Assembly: GCA_964448055.1 (NCBI GenBank) | Contig: CAYUVB010000007.1 | Span: 1-51,224, forward strand | Origin: WANQ01 sp964448055 | GTDB taxonomy: Archaea; Thermoproteota; Thermoprotei_A; Sulfolobales; WANQ01 | DNA: 51,224 nt | Reading direction: 5' to 3' | Shown: positions 34,352 through 42,559 of the stretch, piece after piece | Layout: each line of letters opens with the position of its first letter | Position numbering within the stretch: the first letter of the stretch is position 1 | The notes under the pieces: model-generated | Database searches by the model: none | What the model was told of the DNA's origin: nothing | What the model saw: only the letters and a program-made list of their open reading frames with translations | Made by a program: the position numbers and the translations under genes

Positions 34352-36022
34352 TTATCTCCTCAAGATTTTAAGCAATACCAATACCAATACGATTACTATT
34401 ATTATCGAAACTATAGAAGCCACTATAACTACAGCAGCAGATATTGATAACATACCCTCCTTAACTACAGTAGTTGTTTCCTTTATGGTTAAGGCTTCAG
34501 TATATGTTTTTGTTAATGTTGTGGTTACCGTAGTCGTATAGGTCTTTGTAACCGTCGTTGTTTTAGCTGGTACTAATGTAGGACTAGGTGATGGTGGAGT
34601 AGGTAGTGTTGGTGTCGTTTTAGTCGAAGGTAATGGTGTAGCAGTTGTTTTGGTTGCCGATGTTATTCTTACGTCAACTTCGCCTAGGCCTTGTACTGTA
34701 GCTTTACTTGGCTCTATTGCAATACTTTTACCTTCTTCTTTTACTCCCTCTAATTCTATTGTACTAGGTATAGGCGACGGTATACCCATTAACGCTAATA
34801 ATGATAGCTGTTTATCTAGTTGTTGAAGCCATGAACTAAGCTCACGTAGTGATAGCTTGGCCTGCATTGTGGGGTCATCTACGTGTTCTACATACGTCAT
34901 TCTACCTAAATCAGCTGTAATGTTAATCATAACCTTATCAGCCTCTAGCTTTATCGACAATTTAGCTGAAGCTTCGTGAGGGTATACTTGTTCGAGGTTG
35001 AGAGGCTTTGTTTCTGGCATCAAGAATGAAGGGATCATTTGGAGTGGTTGTTGTGGTTGAGATGTTTGGATAGCCATCATTAGGAATGGTATTATCATGG
35101 ATAATTTGCTTAATGCACTACTACATCTTCTAGAAACTCCAGCTATTTGTTTAATTTCACCATGTAAATCAGATATCGCCTCGAATTTGAATACTAATGC
35201 ACTTGTCCCTGAAGTATAATTTGTCGTGAATATATAAGCATTGAATTTAACAATGCCATTCAGGTTACGATAGTATTCACTTATACACTTACTAATCTCC
35301 TCTGCATCGGTCTTGGTGATTATGTTGAAATCTAGTCCTTGTCTAATGATTTCATCTATAAGTATCATTAATGCCCCATTAATATGATAGACGTCGTCCT
35401 CCTTGACTATTGATATATGTTCAAGCTTAATCCAGGTAATGTTTTTGAGATGAAGCTGTGTTTCAATCAAGTTAGTAATATTTTCTCCAATGTATTCTTC
35501 TGGTATCGTTATATTGCCTTCAGCAACGGTATCAAATGCTAATTTAATTACTTGATCCCTTATTGCTATGGTTAACCTCGTTACGTTAATGACCGTGTAT
35601 TTTCTTTCTAATCCCATAATCTTACTAGCTTCTACTCTCATACTTCCATTAATTAGATAGCCTCCACTTGAGCCATATATGTTGAATAATGATCGTATAG
35701 AGAACGAGCTAGATGAAACCTCCATACCGGGTATTAGAGGCCTTACCTCTCCTCCACCACCAAATACTACATACATATGTTCCTCTGTTGACTTTTCGCT
35801 ATAACTTAATACCATATTACCAGCCATGTTCTCCACAGCATTTTCTATGACTATACCTAGATTATATAGAACTCTTATACTTCCATCAGGATATACTAGT
35901 ACCTTCATCGATGGAGTTATATTTATCGATGGAGGTGTACTCTGTTGTGCATATACTATTGGAATAGAGGGTGCCAATATTATTACTAACGCTAATAGCA
36001 ATGCATATACTCTGACATTCAT
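34352..36022 (-). CDS. Surface-exposed membrane-anchored protein, unknown function
   Basis: The 556-residue protein has a signal peptide (VRVYALLLALVIILAPSIPIVYAQ), a long beta-rich extracellular domain, a Thr/Pro/Ser-rich stalk (about residues 455-515; repeats of TTTVTKTY and PTLPTPPSPSP character) and a C-terminal membrane helix (AAVVIVASIVSIIIVIVLVLVLLKILRR). This layout fits a glycosylated cell-surface protein. The family is not recognised. Its position after the sugar importer cluster, on the same strand, suggests but does not prove a shared role at the cell surface. Confidence 0.75.
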   Translation of the reverse strand: MNVRVYALLLALVIILAPSIPIVYAQQSTPPSINITPSMKVLVYPDGSIRVLYNLGIVIENAVENMAGNMVLSYSEKSTEEHMYVVFGGGGEVRPLIPGMEVSSSSFSIRSLFNIYGSSGGYLINGSMRVEASKIMGLERKYTVINVTRLTIAIRDQVIKLAFDTVAEGNITIPEEYIGENITNLIETQLHLKNITWIKLEHISIVKEDDVYHINGALMILIDEIIRQGLDFNIITKTDAEEISKCISEYYRNLNGIVKFNAYIFTTNYTSGTSALVFKFEAISDLHGEIKQIAGVSRRCSSALSKLSMIIPFLMMAIQTSQPQQPLQMIPSFLMPETKPLNLEQVYPHEASAKLSIKLEADKVMINITADLGRMTYVEHVDDPTMQAKLSLRELSSWLQQLDKQLSLLALMGIPSPIPSTIELEGVKEEGKSIAIEPSKATVQGLGEVDVRITSATKTTATPLPSTKTTPTLPTPPSPSPTLVPAKTTTVTKTYTTTVTTTLTKTYTEALTIKETTTVVKEGMLSISAAVVIVASIVSIIIVIVLVLVLLKILRR

Positions 36023-36180
36023 ACCTTGATTTCACCTAGGAGTGAATGGCAAATGCTGAAATAATAAGATTACGTTTAACTCTCTAGTTAAGAGAGTATG
36101 TGTAGGGAATGGAGGTGGTTAAGTAAAATAATTGAGAATGTGTAGATGTTAATGGTAGGGTTGTTGTTAACGTCAAGATA

Positions 36181-36723
36181 TTATGAGAGTTTTTCTTCAA
36201 GTATTCTCTTAATAGTCCTAAGTTCCTCGAGTATTTCTTCTTCAATTACTTTTCTCTCACGAGATGATAGTATACCTACTTTCCTACGTAGTACTGATAT
36301 TTTCTCCGAGCCTAGATCTTGGGGTAGCTGAAACAATGTTATCTCAGGTCTTAAGGTTCCTGTAGCAGGTGTGAAGACATCTATGTTAACTAATCTTAGC
36401 TTCCTCTGAAGAGGTCCTTGTCTAAGTCTAACTTCTGATACAAGATTATATGGGACACGTTTCTCTTTCTTCCACCATACACCGAATCGTGCATAGACGT
36501 GATCATCTTCTATCCTAAATATAACTGATTCATAGAATCGAGGTATCCAAATAGCAATGATTATCAATGGAACTATGATACAAGCTATTGCTAATATTAA
36601 TCCCACTAAGACGTTAAATACTGAAACAACAATGCATACGATAGCCATTGATATGAAATATGGTAGAGAATATAGCCAGTAGATTAGTTTTAATTTGGGT
36701 GATGGCTTGAATTCTTCAACCAA
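36181..36723 (-). CDS. Bacterial-PH-domain membrane protein (bPH2/DUF304-like)
   Basis: Two membrane helices (SLPYFISMAIVCIVVSVFNVLVG and LAIACIIVPLIIIAIWIPRFYE) are followed by a PH-like domain: SVIFRIEDDHVYARFGVWWKKEKRVPYNLVSEVRLRQGPLQRKLRLVNIDVFTPATG. This is the YdbS/bPH2 pattern. A charged helical tail ends the protein. It starts seven bases after the stop of the next gene upstream, so both are one unit. Function of such proteins in archaea is unknown. Confidence 0.8.
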   Translation of the reverse strand: MVEEFKPSPKLKLIYWLYSLPYFISMAIVCIVVSVFNVLVGLILAIACIIVPLIIIAIWIPRFYESVIFRIEDDHVYARFGVWWKKEKRVPYNLVSEVRLRQGPLQRKLRLVNIDVFTPATGTLRPEITLFQLPQDLGSEKISVLRRKVGILSSRERKVIEEEILEELRTIKRILEEKLS

Positions 36724-36730
36724 GGATACT

Positions 36731-38332
36731 TTACCCTCCTCTGGTCACATTTAACCTTTCTTCTATTGCTTCTAGCTCACTATATATTTCCTCTAGCTGA
36801 TTTATAAGATTCTTTATCCTTTGTTTAAGTTGTTCGACTAGTCCTAGCAATGTCACATTATTTATCTCACTTATCGGAATAGTCTTATTTAACATCAAAC
36901 CCAATATATCCATGTATGTGGTCTTTCTTCTAGGCTGAATACAGTTTGCTTCACCTGTTTTAGCGTCTACTAGACATATTGTTACTAGTCCACGGCCGTC
37001 TCTTGTTGTGATTGATACTTTCCAATACAATGTATTATTTATTATGGTGGGTATTGGTTCTTCTATGCTCAACTGGCTCCAGTCATATCTTGGATATCGT
37101 TGTTTAACGTATGCTTCAACCTTGCTTACTCCTATCATAGGTTCAGGTAGCTCGTGCATATAGGTATGTGGTTCTATTTTACTGGTATTTACGTAGAATA
37201 TGTATCTTGCGCTATAGGTTTCGCCTGGTGGTTCTGCTACGAAAGCCCACCATAGATTACCTTTGCTATCAACTACAAGGTATGGTTGAGGATTTGTTCC
37301 AATATCTCTTATCTGAAATGTGTTACGGTAGATTAGTACATTACCTATACCATAAATCCATCTATAAGCTTCAATCCATTCTCTAGCAACTATTTCTGGT
37401 ACTAATGGTACTCCATCGAATCTTGGATCATTTTTAGCTTTACTTGGGGTTACCCATTCCATATTTCCATTTTCATCTACTACAACATATCCTGCTAGAA
37501 TGGGTAAGCTATAATCTAATCCAGTAACCCATGTTATTGCTGGTACTAGTATGTAGACCTTACCATTGTATACAACCTCAATGTTATCCTCCAATAATAG
37601 CTTTTTATCAAATCCTGCTACCAATTGTGCGTTACGATAGAGGCTATCCATGTACCCTGGCATAAACTTCATATTACGTAGTCCCCATGTCATGTTACGA
37701 TACAATATCTTTACCTTTGGCGGATATACTCCTGCATCAACAAAAACTATTCCATCCGGCCCACGTATTATTTGGTTCCAGAAGCCTTCTGGTTCAATTA
37801 TCCAGTTATAGACTAAGGTATCATTAGCGAAATATACATAGCTGTCCCCGAAGTATAACGTATGGGTTGGTATTTGAAGCATACTAATAGCATTAGTATA
37901 AGCTGTCCTCATGGGTATAAATCTATAGATTCCGAAAACACTGATGAGTTCAGGAATTTCTTCAACGTTTATACGATAAGGATTTCTTTCAAGAGATACT
38001 ATGGTTCCTACAATCATTCCAACTATGGATAACACTAGTAATAGAATAATAAAACTTTTTACCTTATGTAGTCTGCTATGCCCTGTGTACCTAAATACTC
38101 CATACACTATTAACGCTACTAGTGATGTCGTGAAGATAAAACCAGAAACTCTTACAAGTAATGGCCTAGAAACAAACCATTGCACTATAGCCGATAATAA
38201 TCCTACGTAACCCCAAGTAGCATAAGATAATAGGAATAGTAATAGTGCAAGTAATACAACTAAACCCTTAATGCTAACCCTTACATTTCTTAACCTTATT
38301 CCAGCATCCTTACTTCTCTGCCAATTATTCAC
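36731..38332 (-). CDS. Large membrane protein with extracellular domain, unknown function
   Basis: The 533-residue protein has three N-terminal helices (about residues 22-40, 62-80 and 93-113). A roughly 350-residue outer domain follows, rich in aromatic and Asn residues (DSYVYFANDTLVYNWIIEP; YLVVDSKGNLWWAFVAEPPG), with apparently repeated strand units of the form VVDENGNMEWV and VVDSKGNLWWA. A C-terminal coiled coil (LVEQLKQRIKNLINQLEEIYSELEAIEERL) ends it. The architecture resembles a shortened UPF0182 protein, but I am not certain. It is transcribed with the bPH2 protein, which may be its membrane partner. Confidence 0.7.
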   Translation of the reverse strand: MNNWQRSKDAGIRLRNVRVSIKGLVVLLALLLFLLSYATWGYVGLLSAIVQWFVSRPLLVRVSGFIFTTSLVALIVYGVFRYTGHSRLHKVKSFIILLLVLSIVGMIVGTIVSLERNPYRINVEEIPELISVFGIYRFIPMRTAYTNAISMLQIPTHTLYFGDSYVYFANDTLVYNWIIEPEGFWNQIIRGPDGIVFVDAGVYPPKVKILYRNMTWGLRNMKFMPGYMDSLYRNAQLVAGFDKKLLLEDNIEVVYNGKVYILVPAITWVTGLDYSLPILAGYVVVDENGNMEWVTPSKAKNDPRFDGVPLVPEIVAREWIEAYRWIYGIGNVLIYRNTFQIRDIGTNPQPYLVVDSKGNLWWAFVAEPPGETYSARYIFYVNTSKIEPHTYMHELPEPMIGVSKVEAYVKQRYPRYDWSQLSIEEPIPTIINNTLYWKVSITTRDGRGLVTICLVDAKTGEANCIQPRRKTTYMDILGLMLNKTIPISEINNVTLLGLVEQLKQRIKNLINQLEEIYSELEAIEERLNVTRGG

Positions 38333-38422
38333 TTTAACATAGCCTCTTAGGGGTTGGGAAAAGTATTCTGCGTTAAGGGTTAAAGTACTTAGCTGTCTCC
38401 ATTATTAGAACATAGAATTGTT

Positions 38423-39322
38423 CTATTGTATTAATTGTTCTCCTTGTACTTCATGTATCTGAATCCCATTAGGAACAATTCTATGTATTATTGGTTTAAG
38501 ATTTAGTTTACCTAGGGAGTCTAATACGTTCTCCACGTATTGGTCTTCGCAGACTACTACTAGGGTTTTCTTCTTATAGTAGTAGCCTAATATTGTTCCA
38601 TTATTTCTTAATGGCCTAAGTACTTGCTCAATATTATCTATTACTTTACCATTAACTATGCCTAACTTTGTAGTAAATTCGTGGGATAATTCTAGGAATT
38701 CCTCTATTGTTGGATTAGCTAGTAGTTTCTCAACTAGTTCACTACCTAACTTGTTTATTCTATCTCTTAGTTCAACAAGCATTTTAGGAGTCATAGTTAT
38801 GGTGTTAGAGAGTTTTGCTGTTATGACTATTAGTTTCTCGTTTATGGGTATTGTTACTACTTCTCCTATCCCTGGCGCTCCAGGTTTAGTTCTTACTTCT
38901 AGGTACCCTCCTTGGATTATGGCTATTATATCTCCTAACCCCGTAAGACATTCTACTTCAGCTTTATGTGCTTCAGCTGCTGCTTGAAGTATGTTATAGT
39001 GGCCTTTCTCAACTAGTTGCCGTGTTATGGACGCGGCAAGTGCTATTGCTGCACTTGCTGCATATCCCTCGCCTATCATATAGGGTGATTTAGCTTCCAT
39101 GTATATCTTTGTATGGTCTCCCAGAATCTTCCTTAAAGGACATACATTTAGCTCTATGTTGTTGTATACTAGCTTTGTCTTATTGCTATACTCTTGTTTT
39201 TTTATTCTTATTTCTACACCTGGCCATACTACTAATCCTGCACCAGTACTACCCTTACGATATGGGTCCTTGTGCTCGTGGATTACCCAGAATCCTGTTA
39301 AATGTGCTGGTATTTTCATCAA
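38423..39322 (-). CDS. pok: Pantoate kinase (archaeal GHMP kinase)
   Basis: The 299-residue GHMP kinase matches archaeal pantoate kinase: a start KIPAHLTGFWVIHEHKDPYRKGSTGAGLVV, the phosphate-binding loop GEGYAASAAIALAASI and AHKAEVECLTGLGDIIAIIQGGYLEVRTKPGAPG. It phosphorylates pantoate with ATP, the archaeal replacement for part of the bacterial pantothenate route, giving 4-phosphopantoate for phosphopantothenate synthetase. It overlaps coaBC by four bases (ATGA), and panB and panE lie 4.7 kb away on the same strand. Confidence 0.9.
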   Translation of the reverse strand: MMKIPAHLTGFWVIHEHKDPYRKGSTGAGLVVWPGVEIRIKKQEYSNKTKLVYNNIELNVCPLRKILGDHTKIYMEAKSPYMIGEGYAASAAIALAASITRQLVEKGHYNILQAAAEAHKAEVECLTGLGDIIAIIQGGYLEVRTKPGAPGIGEVVTIPINEKLIVITAKLSNTITMTPKMLVELRDRINKLGSELVEKLLANPTIEEFLELSHEFTTKLGIVNGKVIDNIEQVLRPLRNNGTILGYYYKKKTLVVVCEDQYVENVLDSLGKLNLKPIIHRIVPNGIQIHEVQGEQLIQ

Positions 39323-40584
39323 GTATTCCTTCGTATTCTATCACCTAGTATCTCAAGTGCTTTATCTAGTATTATTCTAGCTATTTCCTCTTTAGTCATC
39401 TTAGGTATTTTTTCAGTTGAAGTCTTTGTAACTATTAGTACCTCGTTGTACTTTGATGCAAAACCTATGCCTGGCTTGGCTACATTATTTGCTATTATTA
39501 TATCTACTTCATATTTATCTAGTTTCTTCCTAGCTCTTTCTACTAGTTCCTGATCTGTTTCTACTGTCTCAGCTGAGAATCCCACTATTACTGCTGATGG
39601 TTTCCTTGTCTTCGCTTTTCTTGTAGCATCAGCTATTATCTTTGGTGTAGGTGTTAACCTTACAGTTAATTCAGTGGATGAGTCTATCTTTGTAGTACTT
39701 GTTTTAGCGAACCCGTAATCTACAGGAGCTGCTGCAAATACTATTATATCATAGTCTTCTTTATCCAGTTCATCCAGTACAGCATCTCTCATCTCCTTGG
39801 TTGATGTAATGCTTATAGATTTTATCCATGGTGGCGGACTTATACCACATAAGGGTCCATGTATTAATGTTACTTTTGCTCCACGGAAAAAGGCCTCACG
39901 TGCAATTGCTACGCCCATTCTACCTGAACTAGGATTAGATAGAAACCTTACTGGGTCCAAGTGTTCACGTGTTGGACCAGCTGTTACTAGTACTCTTAAT
40001 CCTCTTAGATCTTCTCCACGTAGTATCATTGCTTCTGTTTTTAATGCTATATCCTCTACGCTTGGTATCTTTGCTTTATCGCCCTCTACTACTGGTTCTA
40101 GTATATGATACCCTAGTTTACGTAGGCGTTCAATGTTTTCTCTAGTTATAGTTGATTGGTACATATTCAAGTGCATGACTGGTACAATAAGTATTGGTTT
40201 ACCCTTACCATGCATACTTAGTGCTACAAGAGTTACACTTGTATCAGCTATACCATGAGCTAGCTTAGCTATGGTATTAGCTGTTGCAGGAGCTATAACC
40301 ATTCCATCATATTCGCGCGCGAATACGACATGTTCTATATCTCCACCAACATCGACTACTGGTTCTATCCCCGTGGCCCAGTGAAATAATTTTAGTGATA
40401 CCAGATCTGCAGCATCACGAGTAAGTACTACTCTCACATGTGCCCCACGTCTCATAAGCTTACGGGCAAGATCTATGCTTCGGTATGCGGCAACACTGCC
40501 AGTAACGCCAAGAACTATACGTTTACCTTTCAATGCCTTGGATTCTTCGCCTATAATATCAAGTGATGGATGTGTAGCATTCAT
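39319..40584 (-). CDS. coaBC: Bifunctional phosphopantothenoylcysteine decarboxylase/phosphopantothenate-cysteine ligase
   Basis: The 421-residue protein has an N-terminal flavoprotein decarboxylase domain (KRIVLGVTGSVAAYRSIDLARKLMRRGAHVRVVLT, with MVIAPATANTIAKLAHGIADT and the MHLNMY active-site region). A C-terminal ligase domain follows (RVLVTAGPTREHLDPVRFLSNPSSGRMGVAIAREA, DIIVFAAAPVDYGFA, VGFSAETV). It converts 4'-phosphopantothenate to 4'-phosphopantetheine using cysteine and a nucleotide. The gene is co-transcribed with pantoate kinase. Confidence 0.95.
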   Translation of the reverse strand: MNATHPSLDIIGEESKALKGKRIVLGVTGSVAAYRSIDLARKLMRRGAHVRVVLTRDAADLVSLKLFHWATGIEPVVDVGGDIEHVVFAREYDGMVIAPATANTIAKLAHGIADTSVTLVALSMHGKGKPILIVPVMHLNMYQSTITRENIERLRKLGYHILEPVVEGDKAKIPSVEDIALKTEAMILRGEDLRGLRVLVTAGPTREHLDPVRFLSNPSSGRMGVAIAREAFFRGAKVTLIHGPLCGISPPPWIKSISITSTKEMRDAVLDELDKEDYDIIVFAAAPVDYGFAKTSTTKIDSSTELTVRLTPTPKIIADATRKAKTRKPSAVIVGFSAETVETDQELVERARKKLDKYEVDIIIANNVAKPGIGFASKYNEVLIVTKTSTEKIPKMTKEEIARIILDKALEILGDRIRRNT

Positions 40585-40673
40585 ACCCTATTCTCCAGGC
40601 GTTCACTAAACTCTTCTTCCTCTAATATAGGTTCTAGGTTATACACCTAAACAATAGCATAAGCAGGATTAAA

Positions 40674-40766
40674 GGGGTCAGTCCCGTAACCCTTCAACTT
40701 ACTCTGGCCGCGGCACCCCTTCATCTACTTTAAGGTATCAGCATATAGCCCGGCAGTCATCCCCCA
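40674..40766. ncRNA. Candidate structured RNA, GC-rich intergenic element
   Basis: Between coaBC and the primase-like gene a stretch much richer in G and C than its surroundings can fold on the plus strand. CTGGCCGCGGC (40704-40714) pairs with GCCCGGCAG (40748-40756) in nine base pairs with two bulges, and GGGG (40674-40677) can pair with CCCC near 40762. A second hairpin, GAGGG...CCCTC, lies at 40787-40808. The minus strand can form the equivalent folds and contains TAGATGA and CTGA boxes. In AT-rich hyperthermophiles GC islands often mark RNA genes. The class (C/D, H/ACA or 5' leader) is not determined. Confidence 0.35.
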
Positions 40767-40841
40767 GCTAACATTATCATATTATGGAGGGTTAAGGACT
40801 TTTCCCTCAGCTAGTTTAGGAATTAATTCAGAGGATGCTTA

Positions 40842-41813
40842 ATGATCCTTGAAGAAGCAAGAAGATTCTACATGGACTGGTTCCTAGGCGTTCTAGGCTT
40901 TGATTCTCTAGCAAGTAGGCTTTGGGGTCGTGATTTCGGTGATCCTAAACGGAGATTTATTCCAGGATTATACCTTGATTCATTTCTGGCAGAGCTGACA
41001 AGCTGTAGTGGTAGAAGGCCGTGCTTTCTCTCTGTGAATTATTACAGTGGTATGAAGGGTAAACCTGGTACACCAGTAGCATTAGAAAAATTATTCTTTG
41101 ATATAGATTCACCTAATGATTTAGAGAAAGCGAAAAGAGATACCCTAAAGCTTGTTGAAGTACTTGAAACAGTATGCCAACCATTAGTAGTATTTAGTGG
41201 TGGTAAAGGATACCATGTGTATTGCTATATCAACCCCGTAGTGGAAGGTGAGAAAGAATATCTTAAACTAATACTAGAACAAGTAATAGCATCACTGGAT
41301 ATACCACCTATACAGTCACTAGATGAAAGAGTAGTAGGAGATGTGTCTAGATTATCAAGAGTACCATACACTATACATGAGAAAACAGGTAACCTAACTA
41401 CACTAGTAGATGAGAGGAATCTTAAGCCAATTGACCCTGACTCTATAAACTTATCAAGATATTGGTCTAGACCTATACCAAGAAAACTCATAGAACAAGC
41501 AGAAAACATAGCCAAAGAACTAGGTAGACTGAAAACCAAGACTAGGAGAAGGAGGAAAATTAAACTAGAAGATGCAAGCTGGCTTATATTTTTCGAGAAA
41601 CCAGAACTACTTAAAGAGGCGCTAAAGGGCGTTACAGGTGAGCTAAGAACAAAGATTGCACGAGAACTAGCACTATATTACAGAAATATATTGATGTTAA
41701 GTAGAGGCGAATGTCTTAACAAGTTATTGGAGTGGAATAAGAAGAATATACCTCCTCTAAGTATAGAAGAAGTTGAGAAAATAGTAGATGAAGTATACAT
41801 GGTGAAACGTTAG
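40842..41813 (+). CDS. Archaeo-eukaryotic primase (AEP)-superfamily protein
   Basis: The 323-residue protein has the AEP/primase catalytic pattern: LFFDIDSPNDLEKA (DxD), then VVFSGGKGYHVYCYI (SGGKGxH) and the third acidic motif in DERVVGDVSRLSRVPYTIHEKTGN, together with a helical C-terminal domain (ISREELALYYRNILMLS, LSIEEVEKIVDEVY) like PriCT. It differs from canonical PriS in lacking the zinc stem. It may therefore be a PrimPol-like or accessory primase (synthesis or translesion role) rather than the main replicative subunit. It is preceded by a GC-rich intergenic element and followed by rimI. Confidence 0.8.
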   Translation: MILEEARRFYMDWFLGVLGFDSLASRLWGRDFGDPKRRFIPGLYLDSFLAELTSCSGRRPCFLSVNYYSGMKGKPGTPVALEKLFFDIDSPNDLEKAKRDTLKLVEVLETVCQPLVVFSGGKGYHVYCYINPVVEGEKEYLKLILEQVIASLDIPPIQSLDERVVGDVSRLSRVPYTIHEKTGNLTTLVDERNLKPIDPDSINLSRYWSRPIPRKLIEQAENIAKELGRLKTKTRRRRKIKLEDASWLIFFEKPELLKEALKGVTGELRTKIARELALYYRNILMLSRGECLNKLLEWNKKNIPPLSIEEVEKIVDEVYMVKR

Positions 41814-41885
41814 AAGGAATACTGGTAAGATTATTTAAATCTGTAGTCAATGAATACCTCGGCTCCTCAACAGAGGAGGATCAAG

Positions 41886-42368
41886 TTGTCTAAGGAAAAA
41901 ACCTATAATATAAGGGAGGCACGTCTGGAAGATCTTGATCAAGTGATATCAATAAACATGGAGGCTTTACCTGAGCACTATCCTAGAGTCTTCTGGGAGG
42001 AACACGTTAAACGTTGGGGTAAAGCCTTCCTTGTAGCAGAGGTAAACGGATTCATTGTAGGATACATCATGTGTAGAGTTGAATGGGGTTGGGGTTTTAC
42101 TAAGAGCAAATTGTTGAAAAAAGGCCATGTAATAAGTATTGCTGTGAGAAAGGAGTATAGACGTAAAGGCATAGGTAGGAAGTTAATGGAGGAAGCAATG
42201 AAAGCATTAAAGGAAGTTTATGGTGCAGAAGAGGTATACTTGGAAGTAAGAGTAAGCAATAAACCTGCCATAAGCTTGTACGAAAAACTAGGATTCAAAA
42301 TCGCTAAAAGGGTAGCAGCTTACTACCTTGACGGAGAAGACGCATATATAATGGTTAAACAACTATAG
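41886..42368 (+). CDS. rimI: RimI-like N-alpha-acetyltransferase (GNAT)
   Basis: The GNAT-fold protein (160 residues from the chosen start) has the acetyl-CoA motif VISIAVRKEYRRKGIGRKLMEEAM (Q/RxxGxG/A) and the C-terminal LEVRVSNKPAISLYEKLGFKIAKRVAAYYLDGEDAYIM, which is the Ard1/RimI signature. It should acetylate protein N-termini. I chose TTG 41886 because GAGGAGGATC (41872-41881) lies just upstream. The TATA-like TTATTTAAAT near 41829-41838 predicts transcription start about 41860, after the ATG at 41850, which would add 12 residues (MNTSAPQQRRIK). Confidence 0.9.
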   Translation: MSKEKTYNIREARLEDLDQVISINMEALPEHYPRVFWEEHVKRWGKAFLVAEVNGFIVGYIMCRVEWGWGFTKSKLLKKGHVISIAVRKEYRRKGIGRKLMEEAMKALKEVYGAEEVYLEVRVSNKPAISLYEKLGFKIAKRVAAYYLDGEDAYIMVKQL

Positions 42369-42464
42369 ATATGCAGTGGTTCTCAATAACTTGTAATAGT
42401 CTTCGTAAAGGTATTATTTCATGACCCCCTACCATAATGTTCTATCATTAGGCATAAGCAATTA

Positions 42465-42476
42465 CTTATATATACC
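42465..42476 (+). promoter_or_regulatory. TATA box upstream of the GH130 unit
   Basis: CTTATATATACC, an archaeal TATA box, would place the transcript start around 42495-42500, only a few bases before a small ORF that precedes the glycosidase gene. Confidence 0.5.
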
Positions 42477-42505
42477 CTTACCTACAAGTGACTTTAAGTA
42501 CAGGG

Positions 42506-42556
42506 ATGAAAAGAAGGAGGGGTCGTGAACCCCTCCGCATAGTGAAGGCTGGGTAG
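42506..42556 (+). CDS. Candidate 16-codon leader ORF with internal hairpin
   Basis: An ATG-to-TAG frame encodes MKRRRGREPLRIVKAG, a very basic peptide. The stop lies three bases before the glycosidase ATG. Within the frame GGAGGGGT (42516-42523) pairs perfectly with ACCCCTCC (42529-42536) over a five-base loop. The predicted transcript start is about nine bases upstream. Coding status is unproven. It may instead be a 5' leader hairpin or a small RNA. Confidence 0.3.
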   Translation: MKRRRGREPLRIVKAG

Positions 42557-42559
42557 GTT

